Part shown: in pieces, positions 42,861 to 55,984 of the stretch | Layout of the letters: each line of letters starts with the position of its first letter | Numbering within the stretch: position 1 is the first letter of the stretch | Source: Rhyzopertha dominica | Lineage: Eukaryota; Arthropoda; Insecta; Coleoptera; Bostrichidae | DNA length: 64,000 nt | Direction of reading: 5' to 3' | Assembly: GCA_025024175.1 (NCBI GenBank) | Contig: QCXZ01000003.1 | Coordinates: 35,798,257-35,862,256, forward strand | Translations under genes and position numbers: made by a program | Notes under the pieces: generated by a model | What the model saw: the letters and a program-made list of their open reading frames with translations, nothing else | What the model was told of the DNA's origin: nothing | The model's database searches: none

Positions 42861-45599
42861 AGGAAAGGACGCTGACGAGTAGATAAGGACGAATCGGATG
42901 AGATGAAACTGGTCTCATCGATTGAACTGTACTTCCTTTTGAGATACGCCAGGAAATTATTTTAGGCAATTTTCGGGACTATAGTAGTAAAAGTTTATTC
43001 TGTCGTGTCTATTGTTATAGATGTGAACTAGATATAGACCGATATTCTGGACAACTATGATACTTCTATGCATAATGGTGGCCCTGAATGCTTTAGGGGG
43101 TCATGTGCAACAAGGAATTTAACTCATCTCAGAATGAATAATATAATATAAGTTTTAAGAAAATGCTCAATTTTATTGCTATCTCCTCGGAAATAAACTG
43201 ATTAATAATGCAGATATATATACAAGGTGCAAAATAAAGATAACCATATTAACAAGGAACAAAAACTTCTGGGTAGAAAGTGTTTCGAACATTTTACTAC
43301 AGGTTTTGCACTAAATCATGCCAAACCAGCCACAATTTGGAAACTTAACCTACACAAATGCGACGAAGCCCTGACGAAAATACTATGCTCCGAGGAACCA
43401 CAAATTAATTAGATTTTGTGATTCAATCCATTGCATTGCAGTTCAAATCAATTTGCCATCGCAACATTTTAAATGGTATATTTTTACGTAGGTAAAGCAA
43501 TATTCATACACTTGGTTCATTGGAATAAGTTTTATATGGATTTAGTTATTATATAATCAAGTAGCTTTGAGTATACGGTATATTTAGTTAAATTTTATTT
43601 AACAATCTTCACTCATAATAATTATAATTTCTAACTAAATATTATATTAACATTACAAGAGCCGTATGTGAGCTCGGTATATACGGCTCCAACCGTTCGA
43701 CTACCTGCTTTTGCAAAATCCGGAGACTTATTCCTGTTATTATGTTACATACTTTTGATACTCATGTTCAAATTTATTCAGATTTAGTTGCAGACCGAGA
43801 TTCACAGATAAACGTACAGTCGCTCAGATTCATCGGTGTTGCGTACAATCGGTTGCAAAGTTAATGCAACTTGTGAATATGCACATCTGGCTTAAACATT
43901 TTTATAGACTCGATAAAAATTTTTTGTATACTACACAGTACTTATCCACATGTATATACGGGATTCAAATAATAGGACCCCAAAATTATATAATGTATTA
44001 AGTACGCAACGATTAAATGTAGTACTTATTTAAATGTTACTGAAAAGACACATAGTGTGTGTTAAGTTTAAGTTGTAATCGACACACCTCTAACTGTATC
44101 AATATTGTATATTTTGTGTATATTTTTTACAAGTTTTTTGTCTGTTTGGTTCCTCTGATTTATTAATATTTTAACTAGTATATATCGTAATCTTTTTTTT
44201 TTGTGTGAATGAGAGCGAATATGATAAGGAGGTATTTAGCGGATTACAACATCTTTAGCACGGTAAAATAGTTTGCCCATATCTGCTAAAGTGTTGGAAG
44301 TGGAATAACTAATTTAGACTTGATTTTCACAATAGCAATGCTTGCTTTCAGAACACTCAAATTTGTTTCATTTAGTACAGAGTGTTTATAAAAATCTGTA
44401 AGAAGATATATAATAATCTTTATACAGAATTTATGTACAGAATGCTGTTTCAATAAACTGCTGTCTATTTGTGTAATCACGTAGTATTTCTTGATTCACC
44501 AAAAGAAATAATAATTCTTGCTTATATACAGACATAAATTTATACAAACCTATTCTTTTTATTGGAGCTTCATAATATCTACAATAATATAGCACATGAT
44601 TCTTAAATACTTAGAACGAAATATGTATAAGTTAGTGTCACCGCGTCTGAACTGAGCTAATTTGTAAGAGGCCTGTAATCAAACATTTATACCTAACGCT
44701 GGCAATCCAAACATGTTCTAAGATTGCAAACTGAACTAACACAATTCGTTATTAATTATTTAATATATAAGGTAATAAACTCATGGGGTAATAATACGAT
44801 ATGAGACCTCTAAAAATAAAGAATGACTTGACATACCGACAGCAAACTAGAACTGCAAATTTCCTTATTTATAAGTATTTAAGAACAAAGTATTTTCAGA
44901 TTAAACAACGATAATGAAATATTAGATCACTAAATGTCTTGAAGCAGCTTCAGTCTTTGGAATTCCATTGTACGTAGAATACAAGCAATTCTGAAATTTA
45001 TATTTGTTTAATATATGATCAGTACCTACGTACTAATTGATATTTTTCGTGCAGATATACTTACCTCGAAACTACTATACTGTTCTACTGATTATATTTA
45101 AATACTCACCTATAGCATTTTTATAGCAGTCCTACTCTAATGTGCTTGATAGTGAATACAAGTAAAACACTGCACTTAAATAAATAGGTTTTGTAAGGAG
45201 AGTCGTAAGTACAGGTTGCAAGTCTTGTATTACTGACAATAACTCTTGAATATTAACCTGAAAACTTTCAAGGGTTTATGGGACTAATTACTTATTTCTA
45301 ATTTTATGCTGTCTTTAAGATAATCATTTATTGTAAATTCCAATAACATCCTTAATAATAGTGTTAGTGATGACAAGCATTCAAATCAAATTACACAATC
45401 AGTTTCATCTACCCTAACAATAACTGACAAAAAATATCTGCTATTTCTGCGGTTCAATAAAATAGTAATTAANTAGGTAGGTAAGTATATACTAGGGTGG
45501 CAGAAGTGTAATTTATGAGAGTACAGTTTCCAATATAACCAAGAACTTATATGCATTTTGTTAACATATTAGACTTACGTTTGGTTTGACTTACCTCTC
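42861..45599. other. AT-rich region, nothing but repeat B copy 2
   Basis: Very AT-rich, with no frame over 65 codons that I can relate to anything. Repeat B copy 2 lies at 43843-43955. Confidence 0.45.
43843..43955. repeat. Dispersed repeat B, copy 2
   Basis: Partner of 9653-9770. It shares TACAATCGGTTGCAAAG, AATGCAAC, GGCTTAAAC.TT and CACAGTACTTATCCACA at matching spacing. Confidence 0.55.
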
Positions 45600-46020
45600 A
45601 CAATACTAGATAACTGCCAAACAAAAGGGAATTGAATTTTCAGGAGAAATAAAAGGAAAAATCGGGAACGCCGGAAGAACTCGCAAACGAACTACAAGGA
45701 AGTAAAGTGTGTTCAACGCACGCAGAGCTCGACTCGATGGTACATCGTCGCGAAATCCTTCGTTATTGTCCATATAGAATATACGACAAAAATGATGAAA
45801 CATGGAGTACGTCGTTGAACAGGCGTGGTTTTTCGCTCCTCCCTTCGCCACGCCTGGCAGGAAACGTGCTCGGTATCGTAGAGCAATCTGTCGGCGACAA
45901 AGGGAAACAATGCTAGACTTCGTGTAAGGGTTTCAGTGGGATCTCTTCAGCTGCGAGGATAGCAGATAAGGAAACGACGCTTTCGGTCGTCGAACGATTT
46001 TATTGGTTTTTATGGCTGAT
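45600..46020. promoter_or_regulatory. Candidate regulatory island with CACCC/GC-box hairpin
   Basis: A balanced-composition, CpG-containing block. A perfect 9 bp inverted repeat CAGGCGTGG ... CCACGCCTG (45830-45856) holds two GGCGTGG (KLF/Sp-like) sites facing each other. CCATATAG (SRF-like) lies near 45770. Three overlapping frames on both strands look like chance. Confidence 0.35.
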
Positions 46021-47799
46021 TGATGCACATAAACAAGGAGCGATGTTCGTTTTCTCAATGAAATTAGTTCTGTATACCAGGTGAGCCTATAAATTCATCA
46101 GTGGAGTTCAGGTATTAGATATATAGAAGTGCTTTTATGTGAAATGAGCTCGCAAGGTATTGAATAAATTCCGTGAATCACTTTAGAATGATTTTAAAGA
46201 AAATGCTCTAATACGTCACATTGATTTGTTAGAATATCACTTTTTCCTCCGTGTTTTGTTTTTGGGCAATGTAATCGACAACACCCACAAGTACAAGTTT
46301 GCCGTTATTTAACAACAAATGTCTTAGCAGTACCAATTACACAAGACACAGAAAAATCGAGTGACCCTTAATTATATGAGAAATCGCCCTAGAAAAGGAT
46401 TCTTTCCATTTCTTGTAGTCGATGTTTGTTGATGTGAATTTTTCGGAATAAACGATCTATATTGAATAGAAAAATAAACAGTTTAAACCTACCTACATTT
46501 TTAAAAGTTTAGAATTGAATGTGCCAAAGCTTTTCACTTCAAGGTCGCTCTGTTTTCGTAGTTTTGTGCTCAGAAAAGAATGTACTTACTCCATATACCT
46601 AAAAATCTCTTGAAGAAAAGGTTATAGTTTGCCATGAAAGAATTACCGATGACATTATACCTCAAAAACAAAGCACCAACAACAATGTCAATTCCGGAAA
46701 AAATGGCAATTCTATTAAGTATAATGTATTTCAAATGAATAGAAAAAATTAAGGAATTCATTATAGACTCACCTGAATAAAACTCGCAATAAAGTATTTA
46801 TTATGGGTATACCTTCTCTGTAAAGATTGCTAAATGCTGCGACAAGGACTGTTCAGAACCATTAGTTATTTACCAAAGAATAACGTTCAGAAATTGTATC
46901 CGTAATATGTGATTCAAATGTAGCTAATATACAGCAATTTTTGTCGAGCTTTGGAAATACAGTAAAGTTACCTACCGGTATTTGCATTATATAGACAATC
47001 AGCATAGACGTAAACTTTTCTCTATGAGTTTTGAACAGGACTTAAGAGGTTTTGTCTATTGATAATTGTACAATTATGTCGTCGACGTAATTAATATTTA
47101 TCCCATTTTACGTTTGAGCCAAAAAAACAACATGTGTTTCCCGTTATATAGGTGCTGTATGTTTTGGGTATACTAAATCGTTTGCATTCAATATTTACTC
47201 CAAAAAATTTGAAGAATATCACACGTTTTGCAAAAAATATTCGAGAAATTTTGTTTTATTTGTGTTAAAATATAAGGAATTAATATGTAGTCATTTAATA
47301 ATGTGTTGAGAAAGGGCTGGTTTCAACAAAAAAGTTGTAGTTAAACTGACCAAAACAGCATAACTATTCATGATCACCGAAGTGGAATTGAAGCTTCTGG
47401 ATTTCCACTATATATTTGCGTCATGGCGAACCTACGTATTGAATATTTTTACTTACTTTGAAGGATNGGATTTTCTCAGTATTGTTATGTCTACTCGTAT
47501 TATATGATCAGTTAACTTTTTTCTACCGAATATTCCCCCTTGAAGAGTATTTTTACAGTTTCTGAAGTCCATTAGATTCGATAGGCGAAATATCGTTCAC
47601 TTATGCCAAAAGCTATACTTAAGATATTTTTCACACGTATGGAAACAAAAGAGTTGGCCAAATTATATTTATTGTTTATACCCCATGTTAATCTTTTATT
47701 TAAGCTAGTATTATTTATTATACAGTTAACGTTCTTAATTTTCGTTTTCATTATAAACTGAACCAAAAACGGCTCGCAAGGAACTGGTTGACGGCGACT
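46021..47799. other. AT-rich region, nothing recognised
   Basis: Only short chance frames. One ambiguous base at 47467. Confidence 0.45.
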
Positions 47800-48175
47800 C
47801 CAAATTTATGGGCTGAAGCTATCCTCAATCCTTTTTTACAACTAGTTTTATTCTTTACAAGGGCGCCTTGATAGGTATCTTCGAATACCCGAGTGGCTTA
47901 TCATCAAAAATCGGGAACCCATCCATTGAGAACCAGGTTATGACCCATTCAGAGTTTGTGGTCATCTCTATGAACGACGAAAACCTTCGCTTTATCTCCG
48001 GCTCATCGGATACGATGTCATCGGCAAAGGTGTAAAAAATGTTTATTTCACAGCCTTGCCGGTCGCCGGCAACCAGACCAGTTCTGATTTATCCGCCGGG
48101 CGCCGCATCCTTTTAGGCTTCGATCTAGCTAGCATACAAGCCAGGCTCTTGTTCGAAGAATTAGAACTTAAAATA
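47800..48175. other. GC-richer, stop-poor patch of unknown nature
   Basis: Several reading frames are open for long runs here although the flanks are full of stops. On the minus strand one frame without an ATG start runs about 77 codons and contains FYTFADDIVSDEPEIKRRFS and WFSMDGFPIFDDKPLGYSKI. On the plus strand, frames include NVYFTALPVAGNQTSSDLSA. FADDIV faintly recalls the polymerase motif YADD but the following residues do not fit. It could be a captured gene fragment or an unfamiliar transposon exon. No function is assigned. Confidence 0.3.
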
Positions 48176-50249
48176 CACATACAGTGCCTAAAATAAGGGT
48201 AATTTAACAGCAGTATTACTTACATTAATATAAGATATCTCTTACTTTATCCCGTTAAACGTTAGGTATTCCAAAAAACTAGCTAATGTTTGTCCGAGAA
48301 CGATACGTTCGTGGTGCTTATACCTTTGCAGGATCCTAATAAACGAAAACGAAATTATTCATATCTAATTTTCTATGTGACGTCAAAAATGATGTTTTTT
48401 AATAAATTTTCTGATGTTTGATGATGTTTAGTAGCTTCTATTTACAACAACTGGTAGTGCTCAAATTTCACAACGCTTTTTGCTTTTGACAGCATTTAAA
48501 AAAAACAAAATGTATTTAAAATGAGCGGCTCGTCCTTAGAAGTATGGACTGCTGGGCATACCACCTACACTATTTCCCGACAAATCAAGGAGCGATATGA
48601 CAATATATGTAATATTTACAAGGTGTAGAGGACAGCATATTTGCAAGAGAGTTATGGCGGCGTACTTTGTCCAAAGAAACGATGAATTAAAAGATCAAGA
48701 AAATTTATGGGGAAAGTATCCAATGTTAAAAAGTAATTTGTTTTTTTCATCATTCGCTCAACACTTCGAAACTTTAAACATTAGTTGGTTCTCTCAAACG
48801 AAAACATGTTGGTTATGAACCAAAAAAGGCAAGTGTATTTCCTAAGAAGATTCCTACTCGAGGCACCAGATGACAAACATTTAATTTATAAGGTGATTTA
48901 CATTTATTTAAAATATGAGCAGGTACTAAATATCTTCTTGTATTTTATTAGGTAGCAATGATATTATAGGAATATCGAAAGCATGTGGAAGGGAAGAGTT
49001 ATTTAATATGACCTTACAAGGGACATTAACCACATTTGTTGTTAAAATTCCCCAGACGAAGACAAATATTCACCGAGTAATTACTGTTACCTATAGGGAA
49101 GACGAAAATATCCATAATTTATAAATTAAACGCCAGTATACATATATCCATTTTTAGCCAGCTGATTATTTACAATTATAAAATCCTGCAAATTATTATA
49201 CAGCTGCAGCTGCCGTTGGAGGAAAAGGAGGTGTGGGTGAGCTTGGGCTAAAATGGCGTGGGGGTGAAAATCCACGACCGTCGCCGGAAGCTACGTCGAA
49301 GATTTCCTCCAAAACAAATTGCATTAGGTAAAAAATATTCTGAATCAAGTGCTGAACCATTACCTGCTATTGCAGCTTCTACTTTACGATAGCTAATCTT
49401 ACTTTAATTAGAAATATAACTGAAACCAAAATCGAAAAGCCAGGTATTGTTCCATTTTCTGTAAATAATTGTACTGACTACACATTCAATTTCATTCAAT
49501 TACATCTTTCTCTTAATTCAGCTTACCGTTTTGTTAGCCTTGGCAGCCAGAAAACGCATTCTACTAGTGTAGATACAAACTTGGTAATTGAAGAAAATAA
49601 TAAGCATGATCGTACAAAAACGTTATATTAGTACTATGCGTGGGGAGACATTAAATGAAAGAAAATTTTATTGGTTCCAAATTTATGAAAATTTATTACT
49701 TGGTACAATTTCTAAAATAGATTTGAAAATCTGAATTAACTTCTAAGACATTTACGACTAATGCTAGAGTAAAAGCAATAATGGAAATTGAAATTTCATA
49801 TCTTGCATCACAAACCTTCAAAACTGTTCACATTGTGAGGCACATTGTTACTTACATAAAAAAATACACTGTTTCTAGTGCAAGCGAAGTTATACAAGAT
49901 TGAAAATGTGGTAATTACATATAGCACCAACATTTTTTTTGCTCCCGTAGCTTTCGAATTTTATATGGCTTGGTGTAGGATAAATAGTGATGCCGCCGTT
50001 GCTGTGTATATACTTGTAGAAAAATGGGCGACCCCATGTGGATTTTGTATTTTTCTCTGGTCTCTCATCTCAGCATATCGTAACCCTGTAGACTTACCAG
50101 TTCCATGTGATCTATTTAAAATGATTTTAAACACTTTTCAAATAATAATTGCATAATTAAGGTTGTTGTTAGAACAATTTAAATTTTTTATATTTATAGG
50201 TATATCTATGGCGAGGAAAGATTTCTAATAAACACCGGATCAGGGAAAA
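48176..50249. other. Intergenic, nothing firmly recognised
   Basis: Around 49195-49400 a GC-richer stretch follows a pyrimidine/AG boundary (TTATTATACAGCTGCAGCTG). It encodes Arg- and Pro-rich runs in one frame, and could be an exon or transposon relic. Frames at 48597-48818 and 49878-50156 (+) match nothing I know. Confidence 0.3.
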
Positions 50250-50640
50250 GTAGTAAAATCAACAAGGATATGCCTATTTTTCTGCAAGACGAGCCGGCAT
50301 CACCAGTTATCCTGTACCAAGCCAAATATTATTTTTTGCACTTGCCTGGACGTGAAGAGGGCAGAAGAAAAGGGAGCATCTCGCGTCGATAACTGATCAA
50401 AGTGAGCCGCCATGTTTACGAAGACCGCCAAATACCCCAGCCGTGTAGACCTATATAAACACACCTGGAAGAACCTAAATCTCTCATTGACAGGCCTGTT
50501 ATGCTGATCCCGTGTGTGCGATATTGGACCTAAAGAGAACTAAATATACACGCGATGAGTGTCGGGCAAACAACCGAGCATAGCTGGCGGTAAATGGGCA
50601 AACAATACCAGTGAACCCGGTGTGTTGATAATCTGTTGTC
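50250..50640. promoter_or_regulatory. Possible conserved non-coding block
   Basis: A balanced-composition segment with CpGs and few long frames, between AT-rich flanks. It contains GACCTATATAAACACACC near 50447, a TATA-like string. Weak evidence; listed for completeness. Confidence 0.2.
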
Positions 50641-51299
50641 TACATCCCCTTACTCTGTTAGGTTAGGTACTACAATATTTATACATGGATAAAGGTTTTA
50701 AACACTGTCTGTCAGACACCAATTGTACTTTTTGTTGGGGACCGGCCGTTTTTCATTCATCATGCATCCTGTACAATGGATCTCACTGAACATCATGGCG
50801 GTTAATGCCAGTCATACACGGCACTAATTGAGGAGCTTTTACCTCATATAATATGATTAGCCGATAGTTCGTGAGAAATTTATTAACCAGCTGCTGATGT
50901 TCATTTATCACATATACATGAAAGTTCATGTATCCACTTGATAAAATTACAGTGCACTTGATTATTAACTTTAAAAGAACAATTAGGTGTTGCTAAAAAG
51001 GACAACTCTTGAAGTCGAAGATACCATACACCCATTCGTTTTGCATCTATGAAGTAATCCAATATGTAGCCTTGGTCTTTTAAAATTGTGACGAGCATGC
51101 TATAGTTGCAAGCAACAATCTATGAGACTCAGTATAGGAACAGCCGATTACCGCTCACAATGGTTTACAAGTATTACTTGAAGCTGTCGTAAATAACAGA
51201 CGGGTTCGGCAAGTTCCACTGTTTTGCAGCGGAGTGGACAGTAACCAAAAATTATGTTTATGCTTTTTTAGAATTTTTTTCCGTACACATAAATCAATG
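50641..51299. other. Intergenic, nothing recognised
   Basis: A 65-codon minus-strand frame at 50901-51098 is unrecognised. 51130-51250 may include the left end of the downstream transposon, but no inverted repeat could be matched by eye. Confidence 0.35.
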
Positions 51300-52496
51300 A
51301 GCATTATTTGGTATTATTATTGGAATGTGATGGCGAGAAGCAACCTTTAGATAAAACGGCAGAAGTGATTGGAACTCCACGATCAACCATCTGGAGAATT
51401 GTTCAATCCGGGTCTTCAAAGAGAAAAATAAGATCCGACAAGGGCAGTTTTAAATAATTTACTGCAACTCAAGCGGATCTTAGTAGAAGAAACATTTATA
51501 AATGTACAAAAATAATGTTATTCCAACAATCGCCGTGTTATATAGAAAACTAAAAAATGACAATATTATCAACTGCTCCGAGCATACCCTGCAAAAGTAT
51601 GTTTAAACCATTGGCTTTTCAATTAAAAAGGTGGAGAAGAAGTAATGCTTGATGGAATGCCAGGTAATAAGAAAGTGGAGATACGATTATTTAAAATCTA
51701 TAAAAATGTATAGGCAGGAAAATCGTCCGATACTTTTCCTCGACGAAACATGGTACGATACCCATGATACAATAAAAAAAGGGATGGGTTGATGACTCAG
51801 GGAAGTGCAACGTCAATATTCCGGCGTCAAAAGGAAAAAGAATAATGATTCTACACGCAGGAGGTGAAAATGGTTTCGTTCCTGGAGCCCTGTATCTTGG
51901 ATGTAAAAACTTAAAAGAAGCAAGCGCCGATTATCCTTCTGATATGAATGCGGAAGTGTTTGAAAATTGGTTGAAAAACATTTTATTGCCCAAATTGCCA
52001 CCAAACAGCGTCATAATAATGGATAATGCTACTTACCATTCGGAGCAACTGGATAAAATTCCAAATACAACAACTAATAAGGCAACCATTCAAGAGTTTT
52101 TAAGAAAAGAAGATTTATATTTCGAAGAGGACTACAATTATTGTTGGAAGTGCTTGGCACAAAAAAATTCGAAACAATTTAAAATTGACATTCTCGCTTC
52201 TGAATGTGGACGCACCATTCTACGATTACCCCCATATCATTGCGTCTTCAACCCCATTGAAATGATATGGGGGCAGTTGAAACAAAGGATTCGACGAGGG
52301 AACACCGGTGGAAAATTTAGCAATGAAATGCTGCTAAAAATCATACACGAAGCTGAAATAGCAAGTGTCGAGGCATGAAGAAATTTAGTGTGGTAGGTAT
52401 GTACTGGACATTGAAAATCGGTACAGAGCGAATGATGTACAAGAATCAATAAAAGAAGTTAATAGTGATTTTAGCAGTGAAGGTGATAGTGAGTAA
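51300..52496 (+). pseudogene. IS630/Tc1-superfamily transposase relic
   Basis: Upstream pieces (KTAEVIGTPRSTIWRIV, then LKSIKMYRQENRPIL) are broken by stops. The catalytic core is clear: LDETWYDTHDT (51739-51771) carries the first Asp. A one-base insertion near 51785 shifts the frame before the block NVNIPASKGKRIMIL. The 177-codon open run 51845-52378 has the second Asp in IIMDNATYHS (residue 60) and NPIEMIWGQLKQRIRR with the third acidic residue (Glu 139). After another frameshift the C-terminus continues as YVLDIENRYRAND, an acidic-Ser tail SDFSSEGDSE and a stop at 52494-52496. The product would cut and paste DNA. The core looks best preserved of the three DDE relics here, but the gene is dead. 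The minus-strand frames here are shadows. Confidence 0.8.
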
Positions 52497-52925
52497 TTTT
52501 TTTTAGTTTGTGACTTGTAATGTGCTTATTAACAAGCTGTAATGAACATAATCGATACCGTGTATAAATTTTATTGTGTATTATTGTAAATTTCTTCTAA
52601 CAAATGTAAGTAATTTTCTACTTACTAATTTGTATGTTTTTATATTAAATTTGCATAAATTCGTTATGACATGCAAAGGCTTTTATTTTATATATTGGAA
52701 AATTTAAACCCAATAAAGTATGATATAAAAATAGATCGCGGGTCGCGCAAGTTAGCATCAGGTCTGCATTAAATAAAATTTGTTATAAAAACTTCTGTTT
52801 TACTGATTGCAAAATTATCACAACTAGCAAATTTCAAAAATTTATAGTGGAATAGTTAAAATTTTAGCCAACAAGATTTTTTTGAATACGGCCCATTTAG
52901 GAACTTTGAAGCGTGCCACTAATCC
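52497..52925. other. AT-rich stretch, 3' side of transposon
   Basis: Probably includes the transposon's 3' end; AATAAAGT (52712-52719) is a polyadenylation-like site. No inverted terminal repeat was identified. Confidence 0.35.
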
Positions 52926-53018
52926 CAATAGTTTATGACGGCCCACCATAAGGTTGTAAAAACCCTGATTTACATACAATAGTTTACGGCGGCCGACCAT
53001 CAAATTGTAAAACCCTCT
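52926..53018 (+). repeat. Two-unit tandem repeat, 51 bp period
   Basis: CAATAGTTTATGACGGCCCA (52926) and CAATAGTTTACGGCGGCCGA (52977), each followed by CCAT.A..TTGTAAAA.CCC. Confidence 0.8.
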
Positions 53019-54214
53019 GCATAAGTCAGTCTCATAGATCGTTGCTTGATACTTTACTATACAATATTTTACATTATGCGCCTTTTTATGGCGGATTCTG
53101 TATTTTATAGAATGTTCTTTGCGTGTCACTTTGATATACTGGGTGAGTCATTAGTTCGTCGGCGGAAGATACTGACTTTACTATTAACAATAAACAGGTA
53201 ATTTTTTGTCGTTATATAATTAGTTATGATGCATCCACTAAAATTATTTTCAACTATACAGCATGTACCATTATTTCAGGACCGTAATCAACTTTTTTTC
53301 TTAAATGGCACCCTATGTATTTTTTTATTTTCTTGTGAGGCTTCCTAGATGCTTTATGGCCATATGCTTTTTCTAAGTTTTGGCTGCGGCGTTGCCAAGT
53401 TATTCAACTTTTTCTGAAAATTGTTGAAAATACAAGCTTTGACTTAAATGCTGCTAAAAACCTAACTATTAATATCAAGAAGAAAATCTTTTGTCCATTA
53501 GCGAAAGTAACTTCTGTCTAGATCTAGACTTTAGTTTAGTTTTTATGCTAATCTACTATACAGACAGATAACTAGACGTGATCACATTCTACAACTTTCA
53601 AACCACTATAACTTTTTTTAAAAATGGAACACCCTATATTTTTTATTTAATCGTAATCTACTTTTAATTCTCTTTATTCTGAGTATGCATTCTGTATACC
53701 TGGGATTAACAGTTTTTGAAATATTAGTTTTTTTAATATACTCCATATTTTACGTTAATGTTCAACTGTTCAATTCATAGCATCTGAGTTGGTTAAAAAA
53801 TTTAAAGAAACTAGACACGCAAAAGATATCTTAAGGTCTGAATATTTGAAATCGGTTACAAATGAGCATTTCGATGTACCTATTAGTTAGCGTTACATTA
53901 TAACAACGCAATTTGCTTTGGATAATATACCAATAGGTCAATCGTCGGTTGTTCGAATACTGAAAAAGATCTAATATAAGCTCTGCAAAGTACACCTTCG
54001 CCGCGAGCTAAATGAAGATAACTCTAACAGAAGAATGCAGTTTTGTGGGTAAAGATGGGCATAACTAATGTTAATCCAGATTTGCAAACATCTCTATTTT
54101 CTAACCAGGCCGCCTTTTGCCTAAATGAATTGATAGACAGAGACAACTACCATTATTATAGTCTAGTGAAAAAAGTCACTAGTGATGGAGCAGTATACAT
54201 AAAAGTAGTGCTGT
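53019..54214. other. Insect-type dispersed repeat traces
   Basis: TATACTGGGTGAGTCATTAG (53135-53154), AAATGGCACCCTATG (53303-53317) and AAATGGAACACCCTATAT (53621-53638) resemble ends of short repeats that start or end with a GGGTG/CACCC box in many insect genomes. The element boundaries are not clear. A hairpin CTAGTGA-AAAAAG-TCACTAG lies at 54163-54182. No coding signal. Confidence 0.4.
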
Positions 54215-54406
54215 CAGTGGTTACTGTTTACCGGTTACGATATCAAAATATTAACAGTATTATATGACCTTATAATAACCGGTTTTGAAACCGATTAAGG
54301 TTAAGATTTAACCGGTCTTGGAACCGGTGAAGATTTAACCGGTTCTGAAACCGGTTAAGATTTAACTGGTTCTGAAACCGGTTAAGGTTCAACCGATTCT
54401 GCAAGA
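54215..54406. repeat. Palindromic AACCGGTT array
   Basis: After CAGTGGTTACTGTTTACCGGTT (from 54215) there are four to five units from 54277, each of about 27 bp, with the form AACCGGTTCTGAAACCGGTT plus AAGATTT. Each unit holds two facing AACCGGTT-type octamers, about nine in all. AACCGGTT is the binding consensus of Grainyhead/CP2 factors. Equally, CAGTG followed by subterminal palindromes is typical of a hAT transposon end. I lean to a transposon end, because the units are regular and the first unit starts near CAGTG. Confidence 0.7.
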
Positions 54407-55379
54407 CACGCAGTTATGAATCCAATTGTGAATTAAACGCTAAAGCTACTACTACGATCGCAAATTGCGCTACTAATAATAACTACGAACGATTAATCTT
54501 ACATCAGTTTGTGAAAAACTGGTTTGTTTAACACTCTAAAGTTTAACATTTCAGGTAAACTGCAAAACTAATACATAATGCGCACGAAAACTAATGGTGT
54601 TAGCTGGCATTATTGGGCAACCCATTATATAGGTCCATACTTCAAAAATGGAAGTGTAATTGTAGACATTTACCTGAACCTACTGCATTATAATATTGTA
54701 CCTGCATTTTACTTTCCTATGAAGGTCAATGAGAAATGGCAAATGGCACTGTTTGATTTCAACAAGACGAAGCTCGTCTCCCTTTTTTAGTTAATGTTCC
54801 CCGGTAAATGGGCAACATCTTTGTATTTATTTAAGTATATAAAGTGCATTACAAGCATTAGAGCCTGATTTGATAACACTTTTAGTCGTTTATTTAAAAA
54901 TACGATTTTTCATAAGTATTTTGTTACCAAAGCATACAAAATAAACATCAGGTAGTTTCAAGGATAAAAATAGTAATATAAATCCGCAAAAATATTGCTT
55001 GGTCGCCATTAAAAATAAACAGATAAAACCGCTGCCATGGAAATATGTTGACATATAAAATCAAATGGCTAAGAAGTGAAAAATAATTTGCAAAAAAGCC
55101 TTTGTTAAGGACATTCAACTGTGAAGTTCATATTTACAGAAATAAGACTTGTTATTCAGTACTTTTACTTTTTGGCTGATGTAGTTCTTTGATTACTTGT
55201 AAAATTTTGTGTGCTTAAGTTAATTAATTTAAGTAAATATATTCTATTAAGTAAAATAATTTTGATCAGCTAAAAATAAATACGGCATTAAATACAATTA
55301 GAAAAAGGCTTGGTACAAAATTTAATAGCATTACTAAGTTGGTTTTTCGATAATTTGTTCCTTTCACCCTCCCTATAGA
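54407..55379. other. AT-rich stretch, nothing recognised
   Basis: A frame at 54578-54790 (+, 70 codons) is unrecognised. One further AACTGGTTTG lies at 54518-54527. Confidence 0.4.
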
Positions 55380-55650
55380 ACGATTCGGCCAATCATCAAT
55401 ATCAAATTAAAGCTTTCACCGCCAATTTGATGCCTATAGGCGACGAACGCAGACGTCATATTAAAAAGTGTCAACATGAATATACAATATGTATGCTAAA
55501 TAGGGCGTTTGAAGCGATACGCCGATGTTGTTGCAATTATAAAACCCTTCCGACGGGGTCGTCAAATGTCACCATCACGTGTGGCCATAGACAGCGGATG
55601 CAGTCGCTTTTAAAATTTATACTTTTTATTACGGTCACGCTTGAAAGTGT
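55380..55650. promoter_or_regulatory. Possible conserved non-coding block
   Basis: A CpG-containing, balanced-composition block with an E-box CACGTG near 55576 and AATTATAAAACCC near 55536. It is crossed by a 77-codon chance frame (55427-55660). Confidence 0.25.
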
Positions 55651-55984
55651 AAAATTGTAAAATTGAGCTGGGGGACTGTTTTAATATTGGAGACTTGTGA
55701 AATATGTGGTGTGAGGCGCTGGCGTTTAAGATGATATGTGTTTCTCGCAATATGTCCAGGAACTTCTGGACTGTGCGATTCAATACGTTGAAAAAGACAG
55801 TGAGTCACCGACAAGCTCATCACATGCTTTTGAAAACGAGACTTACCCTGTATTTTTATTTAAGTACGTGGAGGTTTTAAAATGAAGCTAACGGTTAATA
55901 ATTTACAACATTTAAAGTGGTTAGTTAATATATCTACTCTTATTTAACAGAACAGCCGTCAGCATTATTTTGAGTGCTAAAATA

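Noticed and set aside
42871..42900. CTGACGAGTAGATAAGGACGAAT, a hammerhead look-alike
   Set aside because: GAAT replaces GAAA and the putative stem II has only two pairs.
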